DNA from: JAUUSJ01 sp964439395
GTDB taxonomy: Bacteria > Bacillota > Clostridia > Lachnospirales > Lachnospiraceae
NCBI GenBank assembly: GCA_964439395.1
Contig: CAYTNV010000035.1
Coordinates: 1-31,880, forward strand
Length of the DNA stretch: 31,880 bases
Direction: 5' to 3'
Made by a program: the position numbers and the translations under genes. This document shows, in pieces, positions 1 to 8,517 of this stretch (its first letter is position 1; every line of letters starts with the position of its first letter). Below the pieces are notes generated by a model, which did no database searches, had not been told where the DNA came from, and saw only the letters and a list, made by a program, of their open reading frames with translations.

Positions 1-766
1 ATGCAACACCTGTACCTGATGTGTCACCCATATTACCGAATGCCATCATCTGTACGTTTACAGCAGTACCCCATGAATAAGGGATATCGTTGTCACGACG
101 ATATACATTAGCTCTTGGGTTATCCCATGAACGGAATACGGCTTTAATAGCTTCCATTAACTGCTCCTTAGGATCAACTGGGAAGTCTTTGCCAATTTTT
201 TCTTTATACTCAGCTTTAAACTGAGAAGCTAATTCTTTTAAGTCTTCAGCTGTCAATTCAACGTCCTGTGTAACGCCTTTTTCAGCTTTCATTTTATCGA
301 TTAACTCTTCGAAGTATTTCTTGCCAACTTCCATAACTACGTCAGAGAACATCTGGATAAATCTTCTATAGCAATCCCATGCCCAACGTGGGTTACCAGA
401 TTTGGCTGCTAATACTTCTACTACTTCTTCGTTTAGACCAAGATTTAAGATTGTATCCATCATACCTGGCATAGAAGCTCTAGCACCAGAACGTACGGAA
501 ACGAGAAGTGGATTCTCTTTATCACCGAATTTCTTTCCTGTGATTCCTTCCATTTTCTCGATATGCTCCATGATCTGAGCTGTAATCTCATCGTTAATCA
601 TTTTTCCGTCTTCATAGTACTGTGTACAAGCCTCAGTTGTAATTGTAAAGCCCTGTGGTACTGGAAGACCAAGATTTGTCATTTCTGCCAAGTTAGCACC
701 TTTACCACCAAGAAGGTTTCTCATATCAGCATTACCTTCAGTGAATAAATATACCCATTTTGCCAT
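1..766 (-). CDS. ppdK: Pyruvate, phosphate dikinase, N-terminal part (cut by window edge)
   Basis: The enzyme interconverts pyruvate + ATP + Pi and PEP + AMP + PPi in the cytoplasm; in anaerobes it often works in glycolysis or in PEP supply. About 255 residues are visible. The protein starts MAKWVYLFTEGNADMRNLLG, followed by GGKGANLAEM and LPVPQGFTITTEAC of the nucleotide-binding region. Near residues 90-105 it has VSVRSGARASMPGMMDTILN, the arginine-bearing loop typical of PPDK rather than of PEP synthase. The rest of the nucleotide domain, the swivelling phosphohistidine domain and the PEP barrel lie beyond base 1. The start is the ATG at 764-766, with AGGAGG a short distance upstream. The gene appears to be transcribed alone: 620 bp separate it from glyS, and a terminator sits just after glyS. 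Confidence 0.95.
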   Translation of the reverse strand, partial: MAKWVYLFTEGNADMRNLLGGKGANLAEMTNLGLPVPQGFTITTEACTQYYEDGKMINDEITAQIMEHIEKMEGITGKKFGDKENPLLVSVRSGARASMPGMMDTILNLGLNEEVVEVLAAKSGNPRWAWDCYRRFIQMFSDVVMEVGKKYFEELIDKMKAEKGVTQDVELTAEDLKELASQFKAEYKEKIGKDFPVDPKEQLMEAIKAVFRSWDNPRANVYRRDNDIPYSWGTAVNVQMMAFGNMGDTSGTGVA

Positions 767-914
767 TGGTTTATTCCCTCCTAAATAATCGTTCGTTTGT
801 CACAAAGTAATCCTTAATTCCTTGTAACGATAATCAGTTTTGCATGAATTTTCTCATACATTTAAGCGACAAAATGGCGCAACCTTAAAAACGCACATTC
901 TGTCCACTATTTTT

Positions 915-943
915 AGTATAGCATACTGGAAAAAAAATACTAG
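915..943 (-). promoter_or_regulatory. Possible extended -10 promoter for ppdK
   Basis: On the minus strand TGCTATACT (915-923) fits an extended -10 element (TGn followed by a 5/6 match to TATAAT). No good -35 hexamer is seen 16-18 bases further up. It would give a leader of roughly 140 nt before ppdK. A GTATAC-A-GTATAC repeat lies just upstream at 957-969 and could be an operator, but this is speculative. Confidence 0.35.
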
Positions 944-1326
944 TGCTTTCTTTCATGTATACAGTATACTTTTCTCGTTTTTTGATACAATTTAAAGAAT
1001 TTTCTTTTCAATAAGAGAAAAATTTGCTCTCATAAGAAGAATAGTTTCAATAACTCCTCTTACTTTCCACAAATATGTCTGTTTTGTAATTGACTTTTTT
1101 CTTATATCTTTTTTATCTATTAAAAAAGAAAAATTATATTCCCCATACTGTCACAACTTTTATTTTCTCTTGTAAAAACCTTCCACTTCATGACTAACTA
1201 AGGCTATAAGTATGCAGTTACCATTTATTAAACATTTTATAATATAAATTTTTATAAACAAGTTTCTATTATACCGTAGAATATCTTTCATATATCTTTA
1301 TAGAAACTTTTCAAAAATTTTTATAC

Positions 1327-1361
1327 AAAAATAGATAGACTATTATAGCCTATCTATTTTT
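1327..1361 (-). terminator. Rho-independent terminator after glyS
   Basis: The 12-bp arms AAAAATAGATAG and CTATCTATTTTT enclose a short inner CTA/TAG pairing and a three-base loop. On the minus strand the stem ends in a T-rich tract about 27 bp past the glyS stop codon. Symmetry would allow action in both directions, but only glyS runs into it. Confidence 0.75.
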
Positions 1362-1387
1362 AACAATTATTATATTCACTATCCTAA

Positions 1388-2776
1388 TTAAAATGATAAT
1401 CTCTTAGCTAAGTAATGTGTTAAATCCTTAATTGCGACTCTCTCTTGCTCCATTGTATCTCTCTCACGAACAGTAACCATACCATCTTCTAAAGAGTCAA
1501 AATCATATGTTACGCAGAAAGGCGTTCCAATTTCATCTTGTCTTCTATAACGTTTTCCGATATTTCCACGGTCATCGTACTCACAGTTCCATTTCTTAGA
1601 AAGCATCTTATAAACTTCTTCTGCTCCCTCTCCCAATTTCTTAGAAAGTGGAAGCACACCGACCTTAACTGGTGCGATAGCTGGATGGAAATGAAGAACA
1701 GTACGAACATCTCCCTCTTTGATTTCTTCCTCATCATAAGCTGCACATAAAAATGCAAGTGTTACACGATCAGCTCCAAGTGATGGCTCAATAACATATG
1801 GAACATATTTTGCCTTCTTCTGGTCGTCAAAATAAGACATATCCTGTCCAGATGTATTTTGATGCTGTGTTAAATCATAATCTGTACGGTCAGCAATTCC
1901 CCAAAGCTCGCCCCAGCCAAATGGGAACATAAATTCGATATCGGATGTAGCCTTAGAGTAAAAAGCTAACTCCTCTTTTTCATGGTCACGAATTCTCATC
2001 TCTTCTTCTTTGATTCCGAGAGATTTTAACCAATTAATACAGAAATCTTTCCAGTATGCAAACCACTCAAGGTCTGTATCTGGCTCGCAGAAGAACTCAA
2101 GCTCCATCTGCTCGAACTCTCTTGTTCTAAATGTAAAGTTACCAGGTGTAATCTCATTTCTGAAAGATTTACCAATCTGTCCAATTCCAAATGGGATTTT
2201 CTTTCTAGATGTTCTCTGTACATTTTTGAAGTTTACAAAAATCCCCTGTGCTGTCTCAGGTCTTAAATAAACTGTATTTTTTGCATCTTCAGTTACACCT
2301 TGGAATGTCTTGAACATTAAGTTAAACTGTCTAATATCTGTGAAATTATGTTTTCCACAAGTTGGGCACGCAACATGATGCTCATCGATAAAAGCTTTCA
2401 TCTCATCCGCACTCCATCCATCAATAGAAGTTTCTAACTCAATTCCATTTTCCTTAGCATAGTCCTCGATAATATTGTCTGCACGAAATCTCTCATGACA
2501 TTCCTTACAATCCATAAGCGGATCAGAAAATCCGCCGAGATGTCCAGATGCCACCCATGTCTGTGGATTCATTAAGATGGCACAATCGACACCTACATTA
2601 TATGGGCTTTCCTGAATGAATTTTTGCCACCATGCTTTTTTTACATTATTCTTAAGCTCAACACCCAAGTTTCCGTAATCCCATGTATTGGCAAGACCAC
2701 CATAGATTTCAGAACCTGGATACACAAATCCTCTCGCTTTGGCAAGAGATACAATTTTTTCCATTGTCTTTTCCAT
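1388..2776 (-). CDS. glyS: Glycine--tRNA ligase, single-chain (alpha2) type
   Basis: Charges tRNA-Gly with glycine; cytoplasmic class II synthetase. At 462 residues it matches the single-polypeptide dimeric GlyRS, not the alpha2beta2 bacterial form. The N-terminal GFVYPGSEIYGGLANTWDYG is the family signature. Two CxxC pairs (C90/C93 and C137/C140) sit in the insertion. RPETAQG (172-178) and the class II motif 2 segment FRNEI (about 205-209) with FRTREFEQME follow, then GADRVTLAFL of motif 3, and a C-terminal anticodon-binding domain from about residue 375. The first ATG is preferred over the one four codons in, because GGAAAGAGG lies about 8 bases before it. It is the last gene of the M16C peptidase-era-recO-glyS string, but a 282-bp gap holding a hairpin repeat separates it from recO. 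No T-box leader is visible. Confidence 0.96.
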   Translation of the reverse strand: MEKTMEKIVSLAKARGFVYPGSEIYGGLANTWDYGNLGVELKNNVKKAWWQKFIQESPYNVGVDCAILMNPQTWVASGHLGGFSDPLMDCKECHERFRADNIIEDYAKENGIELETSIDGWSADEMKAFIDEHHVACPTCGKHNFTDIRQFNLMFKTFQGVTEDAKNTVYLRPETAQGIFVNFKNVQRTSRKKIPFGIGQIGKSFRNEITPGNFTFRTREFEQMELEFFCEPDTDLEWFAYWKDFCINWLKSLGIKEEEMRIRDHEKEELAFYSKATSDIEFMFPFGWGELWGIADRTDYDLTQHQNTSGQDMSYFDDQKKAKYVPYVIEPSLGADRVTLAFLCAAYDEEEIKEGDVRTVLHFHPAIAPVKVGVLPLSKKLGEGAEEVYKMLSKKWNCEYDDRGNIGKRYRRQDEIGTPFCVTYDFDSLEDGMVTVRERDTMEQERVAIKDLTHYLAKRLSF

Positions 2777-2795
2777 TGTTTTTACCTCTTTCCTG

Positions 2796-2905
2796 TACTT
2801 TATGAAACAGCAAAGCTAGTTTCGCCCGCAGGGCATACAATACAGTGTACTCTATAAGTACACTATATGAAACAGCAAAGCCGTTTTTCATCCCAAAGGG
2901 ATATG
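2796..2905. repeat. Tandem hairpin repeat in the glyS leader
   Basis: The 15-mer TATGAAACAGCAAAG occurs exactly at 2801-2815 and 2866-2880, 65 bp apart, each preceded by GTAC. Each copy forms the right arm of a hairpin (2804-2823 and 2867-2891) and is followed by a second short hairpin: GCCC-gca-GGGC at 2824-2834 and ATCCC-aaa-GGGAT at 2890-2902. Between the copies lies a perfect 8-bp dyad AGTGTACT-n5-AGTACACT (2844-2864). The left arms differ between copies while pairing is kept, which suggests selection on structure. No transposase is linked. A dispersed intergenic repeat family is likely; a processing or leader element is the alternative. Confidence 0.65.
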
Positions 2906-3058
2906 AATTGTTGTATACTTTTTTGGTATACTTTTTTCTATTCTTCTTTACAAAAAAATCTATCGCTACTTATTTTAACTTGTACGCTTCTTTTTTTCAA
3001 TACTTATTTTAATATTTCTTTGGCACTTCTCATACCTAAAGCTAAAAATTTCGCATTT

Positions 3059-3799
3059 TTAAAACTGCAAAAATGCCTCGGATTGAAATTCTTTCTCCAC
3101 ATGAAATTTCAAAAAAAGTATCATAATCTCATCGAGCTTTTGCTGTACTTTTTGTGATACTCGAAAAGTATAAAGCCTCTCTACAGAGCTTGTCAAAATA
3201 TACTGAAGCGTATACAAAACATCATCCTCTAGTTTCGTTGTCCTTAATACAGAGCGGTCTGGCCTGCAATCCTCACAGTAGCACCCTCCTGCTTTTGCCT
3301 GAAAATATCTTACCTGCTTACTTCCACAATGAATACAAGAAAATACTTGTATTCCAAGTCCCTGATATGACAAAAGCTTTACTTCATAAACTCTGCGAAT
3401 TAATTCCTTCGGTATCGTATTTTTTTGAAGAATGCGAAGTGTCTGGTAGAGAAGTTTTAATGTATCACGCTCATCGGTATTTTCCTCTGTAAAATACTCT
3501 GCCATCTCAAGAACATAAAATCCGTAATAGAGTAACTCCAAATCATTTCTAAGCACGGGAAAATACTCACTAATATGAGCAGATTTTACTTGATAAGAAG
3601 TTCTCCCCTCATAAAGAATAAATTCTCCAAACGACATTGGGTTTGCTGCTGCCAAAAGTGGACTATTGGGCTTTCTAGCCCCCTTTACAAAGGATATGAG
3701 CTTTCCTCGCTCTTTTGTAAGGAGTATAACTCTCTTATCATAATCACCAATCGGCATAGAGGAAAGCACCATACCAGTCACTTTTATCTCTCCTCGCAT
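3059..3799 (-). CDS. recO: DNA repair protein RecO
   Basis: RecO anneals single strands and, with RecR (and RecF), loads RecA at gaps during recombinational repair. The 246 residues are normal for the family. The N-terminal OB fold carries VTGMVLSSMPIGDYDKRVIL and TKERGKLISFVKGARK. A helical domain follows, with zinc-binding cysteines C155xxC158 and C175xxC178 (CIHC...CEDC). The start has AAAGGAGG about 7 bases upstream. It lies 141 bp downstream of era in the same direction. The gap has a small TAGCT/AGCTA stem but no convincing terminator or promoter, so cotranscription with era is likely. The era-recO pairing is common in Firmicutes. Confidence 0.95.
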   Translation of the reverse strand: MRGEIKVTGMVLSSMPIGDYDKRVILLTKERGKLISFVKGARKPNSPLLAAANPMSFGEFILYEGRTSYQVKSAHISEYFPVLRNDLELLYYGFYVLEMAEYFTEENTDERDTLKLLYQTLRILQKNTIPKELIRRVYEVKLLSYQGLGIQVFSCIHCGSKQVRYFQAKAGGCYCEDCRPDRSVLRTTKLEDDVLYTLQYILTSSVERLYTFRVSQKVQQKLDEIMILFLKFHVEKEFQSEAFLQF

Positions 3800-3940
3800 T
3801 CACTTTCCTCCTTTCTTTTTTCTCCAGCACTTTCAAAGTCCCATAAAGTCTTTGATACGGCACTTTGCTCCCTTTTACTTATATAAAAATATCATAGCTT
3901 TATAGCTAACTTACTAATTTCTCTCTTTTTGTGCTATTTA

Positions 3941-4846
3941 TTACCACTCATTCTGATCATATCCATAGTTCTTAAGTAGATAATCACTATCTCTCCAATC
4001 CTTTTTCACCTTCACCCAAAGCTGTAAATTCACTTTCGCATCGAGAAGGTTTTCCATCTCAATTCTGGCATTGGAACCAATTTTCTTTAGCATGGAGCCC
4101 TGTTTTCCGATAATAATTCCCTTATGAGTATCCTTCTCACAAATAATCGTGGCATCAATATCGATAATATTTCCCTTTTTGCGCTCTTTCATAGAGTCAA
4201 TGACAACTGCGATTCCGTGTGGAATCTCCTGACTTAGAAGTCTTAAAGCCTTTTCTCGAATCAACTCTGCCACAATCTGTCTCTCTGGCTGGTCTGTGAT
4301 AGTATCCTCATCATAAAACTGAGGACCCTCATCCAAATATTTGAAAATGCACTTAATAATCTCAGCTGTATTTTTTCCTGTCTTTGCAGAAACTGGTATA
4401 ATCTCAGCAAACTTACATACGTCCTTATACGTCATAATCGCTTTTACAATCTCTTCTTCCTCCACAGTATCAATTTTATTAATAATTAGGATAATTGGAG
4501 TTTTTACTTTGCTAAGCTTTTCAATAATATATCGCTCACCACCACCAATAAATGTCGTTGGCTCTACAAGCCACAAAACAACATCGACTTCATTCAATGT
4601 TCTTTCCGCCACATTTAACATATAATTTCCTAATTTATTTTTCGCTCTATTAATTCCAGGCGTATCTAAAAAGATAATCTGTCCTTCCTCGCTTGTATAA
4701 ACTGTCTGAATTCGATTTCTTGTCGTCTGTGGCTTATTGGACGTAATGGCAATTTTTTGTCCAATCAACTGATTCATCAGAGTTGATTTTCCCACATTTG
4801 GTCGTCCAATTAATGTGACAAAACCAGATTTAAAAATATCTCTCAT
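3941..4846 (-). CDS. era: GTPase Era
   Basis: Essential Ras-like GTPase that binds the 3' end of 16S rRNA and helps mature the 30S subunit. At 301 residues it is the usual length. The G1 motif GRPNVGKS (14-21), switch region PQTTRNRIQ, G3 DTPG, G4 NKID and G5 SAKTG are all present in order. The C-terminal KH domain contains the GIIIGKQGSMLKKIG RNA-binding turn. The start codon is preceded by GAGGAGAATAT. Only 20 bp separate it from the M16C peptidase gene upstream, so the two are almost certainly cotranscribed. Confidence 0.97.
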   Translation of the reverse strand: MRDIFKSGFVTLIGRPNVGKSTLMNQLIGQKIAITSNKPQTTRNRIQTVYTSEEGQIIFLDTPGINRAKNKLGNYMLNVAERTLNEVDVVLWLVEPTTFIGGGERYIIEKLSKVKTPIILIINKIDTVEEEEIVKAIMTYKDVCKFAEIIPVSAKTGKNTAEIIKCIFKYLDEGPQFYDEDTITDQPERQIVAELIREKALRLLSQEIPHGIAVVIDSMKERKKGNIIDIDATIICEKDTHKGIIIGKQGSMLKKIGSNARIEMENLLDAKVNLQLWVKVKKDWRDSDYLLKNYGYDQNEW

Positions 4847-4866
4847 ATATTCTCCTCTTACTAATT

Positions 4867-7791
4867 CTAAAATATATTTCTAATTTCCAGAAACGCATCT
4901 TTTGCCTTCTCAAGCTTTGCCTCGCTTCCCACAGTACAAACTGCTCCAAAGTCTACAACTGCCTGAATAAGCGGAGCGAGCGCACGAATTTTTTCTTGAT
5001 TTGTAGATAAAAGCTCATCTCTTTCTCTTTGTGCATCCTCCTCTGTCATTCCTGTTAAATAGGCAGAGTAAGAGCGATTGCCTTTTCCTTCTGGCTCAAG
5101 AGGAACGTCCGTATTACTAATCGCACCAATGATATACTTTGTCATATCACGCTCATCTACATCAAAATCTGCAACAAACTGTGGAGCTTTTTTATAAATC
5201 TCATAAGTTTCCATTAAATTTGGATCGCGATAGGATGTAAAATAGGCCGCCCCATTTCTTCCAAATCCACACATCGCACCGTAGGCACCACCTTTTACTC
5301 TCACATTAAGCCATAAATATTCATAAGAGAAAATGACCTGAAGAACTTTTAGCGCACCTGTATAGGCAAAACCTTTTTGAGTAAAGTTTCCAGCAAGACC
5401 AACATACTGTACCTTTCCTGATGTCAAAAATGCCTCATTTTTAAGCTCTGTCCTTGGCATCTCATATTGATTGGTAAGCCTATTTTTTGGTTTATTCGCT
5501 TCCAACTCATTTATAAATGCTTCCATACAAGCTTCCATTTCTCTACCTGGCTCTTCACTTGAAGTCATACTCATTGTCAAATTCTCTTTTGTAAAGAGCC
5601 AATCTCGAACCCTCTTCATATTTTCTATGATTTCATCCTTTTTCTCATCAAAACCTTTTTCCATCTCCACAATCCACTCATAAAAGCCAACTCCGTCTAA
5701 TAGCTCCTTATATGCAGAGCAAGAATCGACATAAGATAGAGCACGATTTGCACTGATTGCATGTCCAGATGACTGTGCCTTTGATTGCATCTGAATTTTT
5801 AGCTCTGTAATGAGCTCTTTTAAGCGTTTTGTGTCATCCAAATTTGAATTCCACATAATCTCTCTTGCAAGGTCAAACACCTCTTTTACCTGCTCTTCCA
5901 AACATTTTGCCTTTACCTCGAAAAGAGAAATATATGCCTCATTATCTCTCTGACTTGGAAGAGCAATTGTGTCAAATCCAAGTCCTCCCGTGCGAAGATT
6001 AATCTCAGATGCCAAATTACGATAACTGTATGCCTTTGTATCTACTTCCTTATACATTACAGTAAGCATCACTGCATATGGCAAATATTCTAGAGGAAGC
6101 TTTTTCATATCAAAACTAAATCTCAAATAAACAATTCCATTTGTAAAAATAGAGTGATGAATTATAGGCACTCCCGCTACCATAATCTTTTTATTATTAA
6201 ATTTATCTATTTTTTTCTCAATATCATCAATTGTGAGCAGTGGAATTTTTTCTAATTCTTCCTTCGTGGAAGGAGTATCCTGGTAAGTCTTTAGGGCTTT
6301 TGTCTCCTCTATTTTTGCTATAATTTCCTCTCTTGATAAACTCTCCTTATATTTTGCCAATTTTTTGGTCGTTGCCTCATCTATCTGAGCGGTAAGCCCT
6401 CGTTTTGGAAGAACAATAACAATTGATTTATGACTGTTTTTATATAAATATTTCTCCACTAGCTGCTCAAAATATCCTGTCGTAATTTGAGATTTCAAAA
6501 ACTCAAACGTATCTTCTGTAATAACATGATAAAATGGGCTCTCCTCATCATAAAGCCAGCTGTCAAACATTTGAAGTCCATACACAAGTCCCTTTGGATA
6601 ACGACCAAAATTGGCCTCTTTATATTTAAACTCCAGACGATTAAAAGCAGCGCGAAGCACTCTCTCACCGATGCCATTTTTAATAATATCATCCAAAGTC
6701 TTCTCAATAATAGAAACAAACTCTGCCTCCTGCTCCTTTTTCGCATTTTTCGCAACGATAGAAAAAGTCGGCTGCAAAATTCCATTATCGTAGGAGCTAA
6801 ATACATCCTGTCCAATTCCAGCATCGACAAGTGCTTTTTTTATTGGCGCACCTGGCATACTCAAAAGTACATACTCTAATATTTGAAATGCCACGTAAAG
6901 CTCACGGTTTAGACTTGTATCAATAACTGTATTATAGCTAAAAAATACTTTTTCCTCATCTTGCTCCTCGCCATCTGTCACAGAATAATATTCCTCAATA
7001 CGAACTGGCTCGCTATACGGCTTTTGCAGAGAAATACTCGAGTCAATCTCTCTATACTCGAAACGGCTTAAATATTCTTTATCGAGATAGGTAAGCTCCT
7101 CCTCCAAATTTAAATCTCCGTAAAAATAAATATAACTATTGGAAGGATGATAATATTTACTGTGAAATGCAATAAAATCTTCATAACTTAAGTCTGTAAT
7201 ATATTCTGGATCTCCGCCAGACTCATACTGATAACAAGTATCTTTTAAAAGAGATTTTTGAATCATTCGCATTAAAAGCTCCTCTGGTGAAGAAAAAACC
7301 CCCTTCATCTCATTATATACAACACCGTTATACTTAATCTCATCATCCTCTTTTTCTATCTCATAATGCCAGCCTTCCTGTCTAAAAATCTCTGGCTTCT
7401 TATAAATATTAGGGAAAAATACAGCATCCAAATATACATCCATCATATTATGAAAATCTTTCTCATTATAGCTTGCAATCGGATAAACTGTCTTATCAGA
7501 ATAAGTCATTGCATTTAAAAATGTATTAAGACTTCCCTTTACCAGCTCCACAAAAGGATCTTTTAGCGGATATTTATTGGATCCACATAAAACAGAATGT
7601 TCTAAAATATGTGGCAATCCTGTATCATCAGTCGGAGGTGTTCTAAATCCTACGGTAAATACTCTATTTTTGTCCTCATTTTTCACAAAGACAATATTGG
7701 CTCCTGTCTTTTTATGCTTTAAAATATATCCATCGGCATTCATTTCTTTTAAATGCTCTACTTTTTTGACATCATATATGTCTTTATACAT
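4867..7791 (-). CDS. M16C family zinc metallopeptidase (PreP/presequence-protease-like)
   Basis: A large two-half peptidase that in characterised relatives encloses and degrades short unfolded peptides. The 974-residue length is typical of M16C. The inverted zinc motif HILEH is at residues 61-65, and the distal zinc glutamate is probably E161 in NEMKG, the same context as in mitochondrial PreP. The second half (about 530-974) has the inactive-lobe features, including VKGGAYGAMCGFGRNG. There is no signal peptide or membrane segment, so it is expected to be cytoplasmic. The ATG at 7789-7791 has GGAG 7 bases upstream. It is first in the operon with era, recO and perhaps glyS, behind the promoter at 7885-7912. 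The physiological substrate is unknown; bulk peptide turnover is the best guess. Confidence 0.9.
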   Translation of the reverse strand: MYKDIYDVKKVEHLKEMNADGYILKHKKTGANIVFVKNEDKNRVFTVGFRTPPTDDTGLPHILEHSVLCGSNKYPLKDPFVELVKGSLNTFLNAMTYSDKTVYPIASYNEKDFHNMMDVYLDAVFFPNIYKKPEIFRQEGWHYEIEKEDDEIKYNGVVYNEMKGVFSSPEELLMRMIQKSLLKDTCYQYESGGDPEYITDLSYEDFIAFHSKYYHPSNSYIYFYGDLNLEEELTYLDKEYLSRFEYREIDSSISLQKPYSEPVRIEEYYSVTDGEEQDEEKVFFSYNTVIDTSLNRELYVAFQILEYVLLSMPGAPIKKALVDAGIGQDVFSSYDNGILQPTFSIVAKNAKKEQEAEFVSIIEKTLDDIIKNGIGERVLRAAFNRLEFKYKEANFGRYPKGLVYGLQMFDSWLYDEESPFYHVITEDTFEFLKSQITTGYFEQLVEKYLYKNSHKSIVIVLPKRGLTAQIDEATTKKLAKYKESLSREEIIAKIEETKALKTYQDTPSTKEELEKIPLLTIDDIEKKIDKFNNKKIMVAGVPIIHHSIFTNGIVYLRFSFDMKKLPLEYLPYAVMLTVMYKEVDTKAYSYRNLASEINLRTGGLGFDTIALPSQRDNEAYISLFEVKAKCLEEQVKEVFDLAREIMWNSNLDDTKRLKELITELKIQMQSKAQSSGHAISANRALSYVDSCSAYKELLDGVGFYEWIVEMEKGFDEKKDEIIENMKRVRDWLFTKENLTMSMTSSEEPGREMEACMEAFINELEANKPKNRLTNQYEMPRTELKNEAFLTSGKVQYVGLAGNFTQKGFAYTGALKVLQVIFSYEYLWLNVRVKGGAYGAMCGFGRNGAAYFTSYRDPNLMETYEIYKKAPQFVADFDVDERDMTKYIIGAISNTDVPLEPEGKGNRSYSAYLTGMTEEDAQRERDELLSTNQEKIRALAPLIQAVVDFGAVCTVGSEAKLEKAKDAFLEIRNIF

Positions 7792-7884
7792 AGCTTCACT
7801 CCATTCTATTAAAAATTTATACTGTCTGCTACGCAGCTACTTTTATTTTCTTTTAAATTTGCCCCGCAAATTCTCATAAGTCAC

Positions 7885-7912
7885 ATTATATCACAAAAAG
7901 AGACTATCGCAA
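7885..7912 (-). promoter_or_regulatory. Sigma-A-type promoter for the M16C peptidase-era-recO operon
   Basis: On the minus strand TTGCGA (7907-7912) and a perfect TATAAT (7885-7890) are 16 bases apart, with TG one base before the -10 (extended -10). The leader would be about 87 nt. It contains a 7-bp stem AATTTGC-GGG-GCAAATT (about 7855-7872). The -35 overlaps the terminator stem of the upstream spore protein gene. Confidence 0.6.
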
Positions 7913-7942
7913 ACACAAAGTTTATGTCTACAATAGTCTCTT
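7893..7942 (-). terminator. Rho-independent terminator of the spore protein gene
   Basis: The arms AAGAGACTAT (7898-7907) and ATAGTCTCTT (7933-7942) pair perfectly around a 25-base loop. On the minus strand the stem is followed by TTTTT. It lies about 96 bp past the spore protein stop codon. Confidence 0.7.
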
Positions 7943-8038
7943 CATGAAAGCTTTAGCAATCGAGCTTATAAAATGATATTTCATTTATTCTTTCGCTTCT
8001 TATGCTTATTACTTCCCTCTTAATTCTAGGCTTTTAGG

Positions 8039-8257
8039 TTATTTTCCAGCCATCTGCTCTTCTTGCTGCTTAATCATTCTACGAACCATCTCGCCGCCTA
8101 CAGAACCATTTTCTTTACTAGTTAAATCTCCGTTATAGCCCTCTTTTAAGTTTACACCAAGTTCAGATGCAACTTCCATTTTAAAGCGTTTCATCGCCTC
8201 TTTTGCCTGTGGTACTTCTATACGGTTGCTATTAGATCCACTTGTATTGTTTGCCAT
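8039..8257 (-). CDS. Alpha/beta-type small acid-soluble spore protein (SASP)
   Basis: DNA-binding protein that coats and protects spore DNA and is degraded at germination. The 72 residues carry the two conserved family blocks: EVPQAKEAMKRFKMEVASEL (about 13-32), including the germination-protease site region MEVASE, and then GVNLKEGYNGDLTSKENGSVGGEMV. I use the ATG at 8255-8257 because GGAGG sits 9 bases before it; a longer frame from 8290 has no ribosome site and runs into the promoter zone. It is a single-gene unit with a sigma-G-like promoter upstream and its own terminator. Its presence argues that the organism forms endospores. Confidence 0.95.
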   Translation of the reverse strand: MANNTSGSNSNRIEVPQAKEAMKRFKMEVASELGVNLKEGYNGDLTSKENGSVGGEMVRRMIKQQEEQMAGK

Positions 8258-8303
8258 AATTGTAACCTCCATTACCTTTTGTACTAACATAGTTTTAACA
8301 TCT

Positions 8304-8333
8304 TAGAATGAACAAATATTTCCGAAAATATCC
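8304..8333 (-). promoter_or_regulatory. Sigma-G-like forespore promoter of the SASP gene
   Basis: The minus strand has GGATA (8329-8333), an 18-base spacer and CATTCTA (8304-8310). This fits the Bacillus sigma-G pattern GnATR - 17/18 - CAnnnTA. The start point would fall near 8298, giving a leader of about 40 nt. Sigma-G control is the known mode for SASP genes. Confidence 0.65.
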
Positions 8334-8414
8334 ATCCATATCTCTTGATATTTTTTCAGTAAAATTTCGCAAATTTTTGTTTTTTTAATTTCTAAGTTGC
8401 TAAGTTTCTTTATA

Positions 8415-8458
8415 GATAACAAAAACTTTTGCACGTGCTTTTTTGTTTACTTGTTATC
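8415..8458 (-). terminator. Inverted repeat, possible terminator of the LtaS-like gene
   Basis: The arms GATAACAA (8415-8422) and TTGTTATC (8451-8458) enclose further AAAC/GTTT pairing and the palindrome GCACGTGC. It sits 60 bp past the stop of the LtaS-like gene. The T-run after the stem is poor, so termination is only a guess. No gene is seen in the rest of 8311-8517. Confidence 0.4.
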
Positions 8459-8517
8459 TTGGTTATATTATCTGCAAGTTTTCTTTTATTATAATGGAAA
8501 CTACTGGAAGTTATAAA

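Larger units (their letters stand above)
767..1387. other. 620-bp intergenic region between ppdK and glyS
   Basis: Very AT-rich, with no credible coding frame on either strand. It holds the candidate ppdK promoter near 915-923, a GTATAC repeat at 957-969, a 10-bp perfect inverted repeat AAGTTTCTAT / ATAGAAACTT at 1260-1269 and 1300-1309 (30-base loop), and the glyS terminator at 1327-1361. I see no RNA gene or riboswitch signature in it. Confidence 0.5.

Noticed and set aside
2911..2938. Tandem GTATACTTTTTT repeat as a promoter or operator
   Set aside because: Only two short AT-rich units without a promoter match; low complexity makes chance likely.
2777..3058. T-box riboswitch in the glyS leader
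   Set aside because: Glycyl T-boxes are common in Firmicutes, but I see no T-box core (AGGGTGGNACCGCG-like) or glycine specifier stem; the space is filled by the hairpin repeat.
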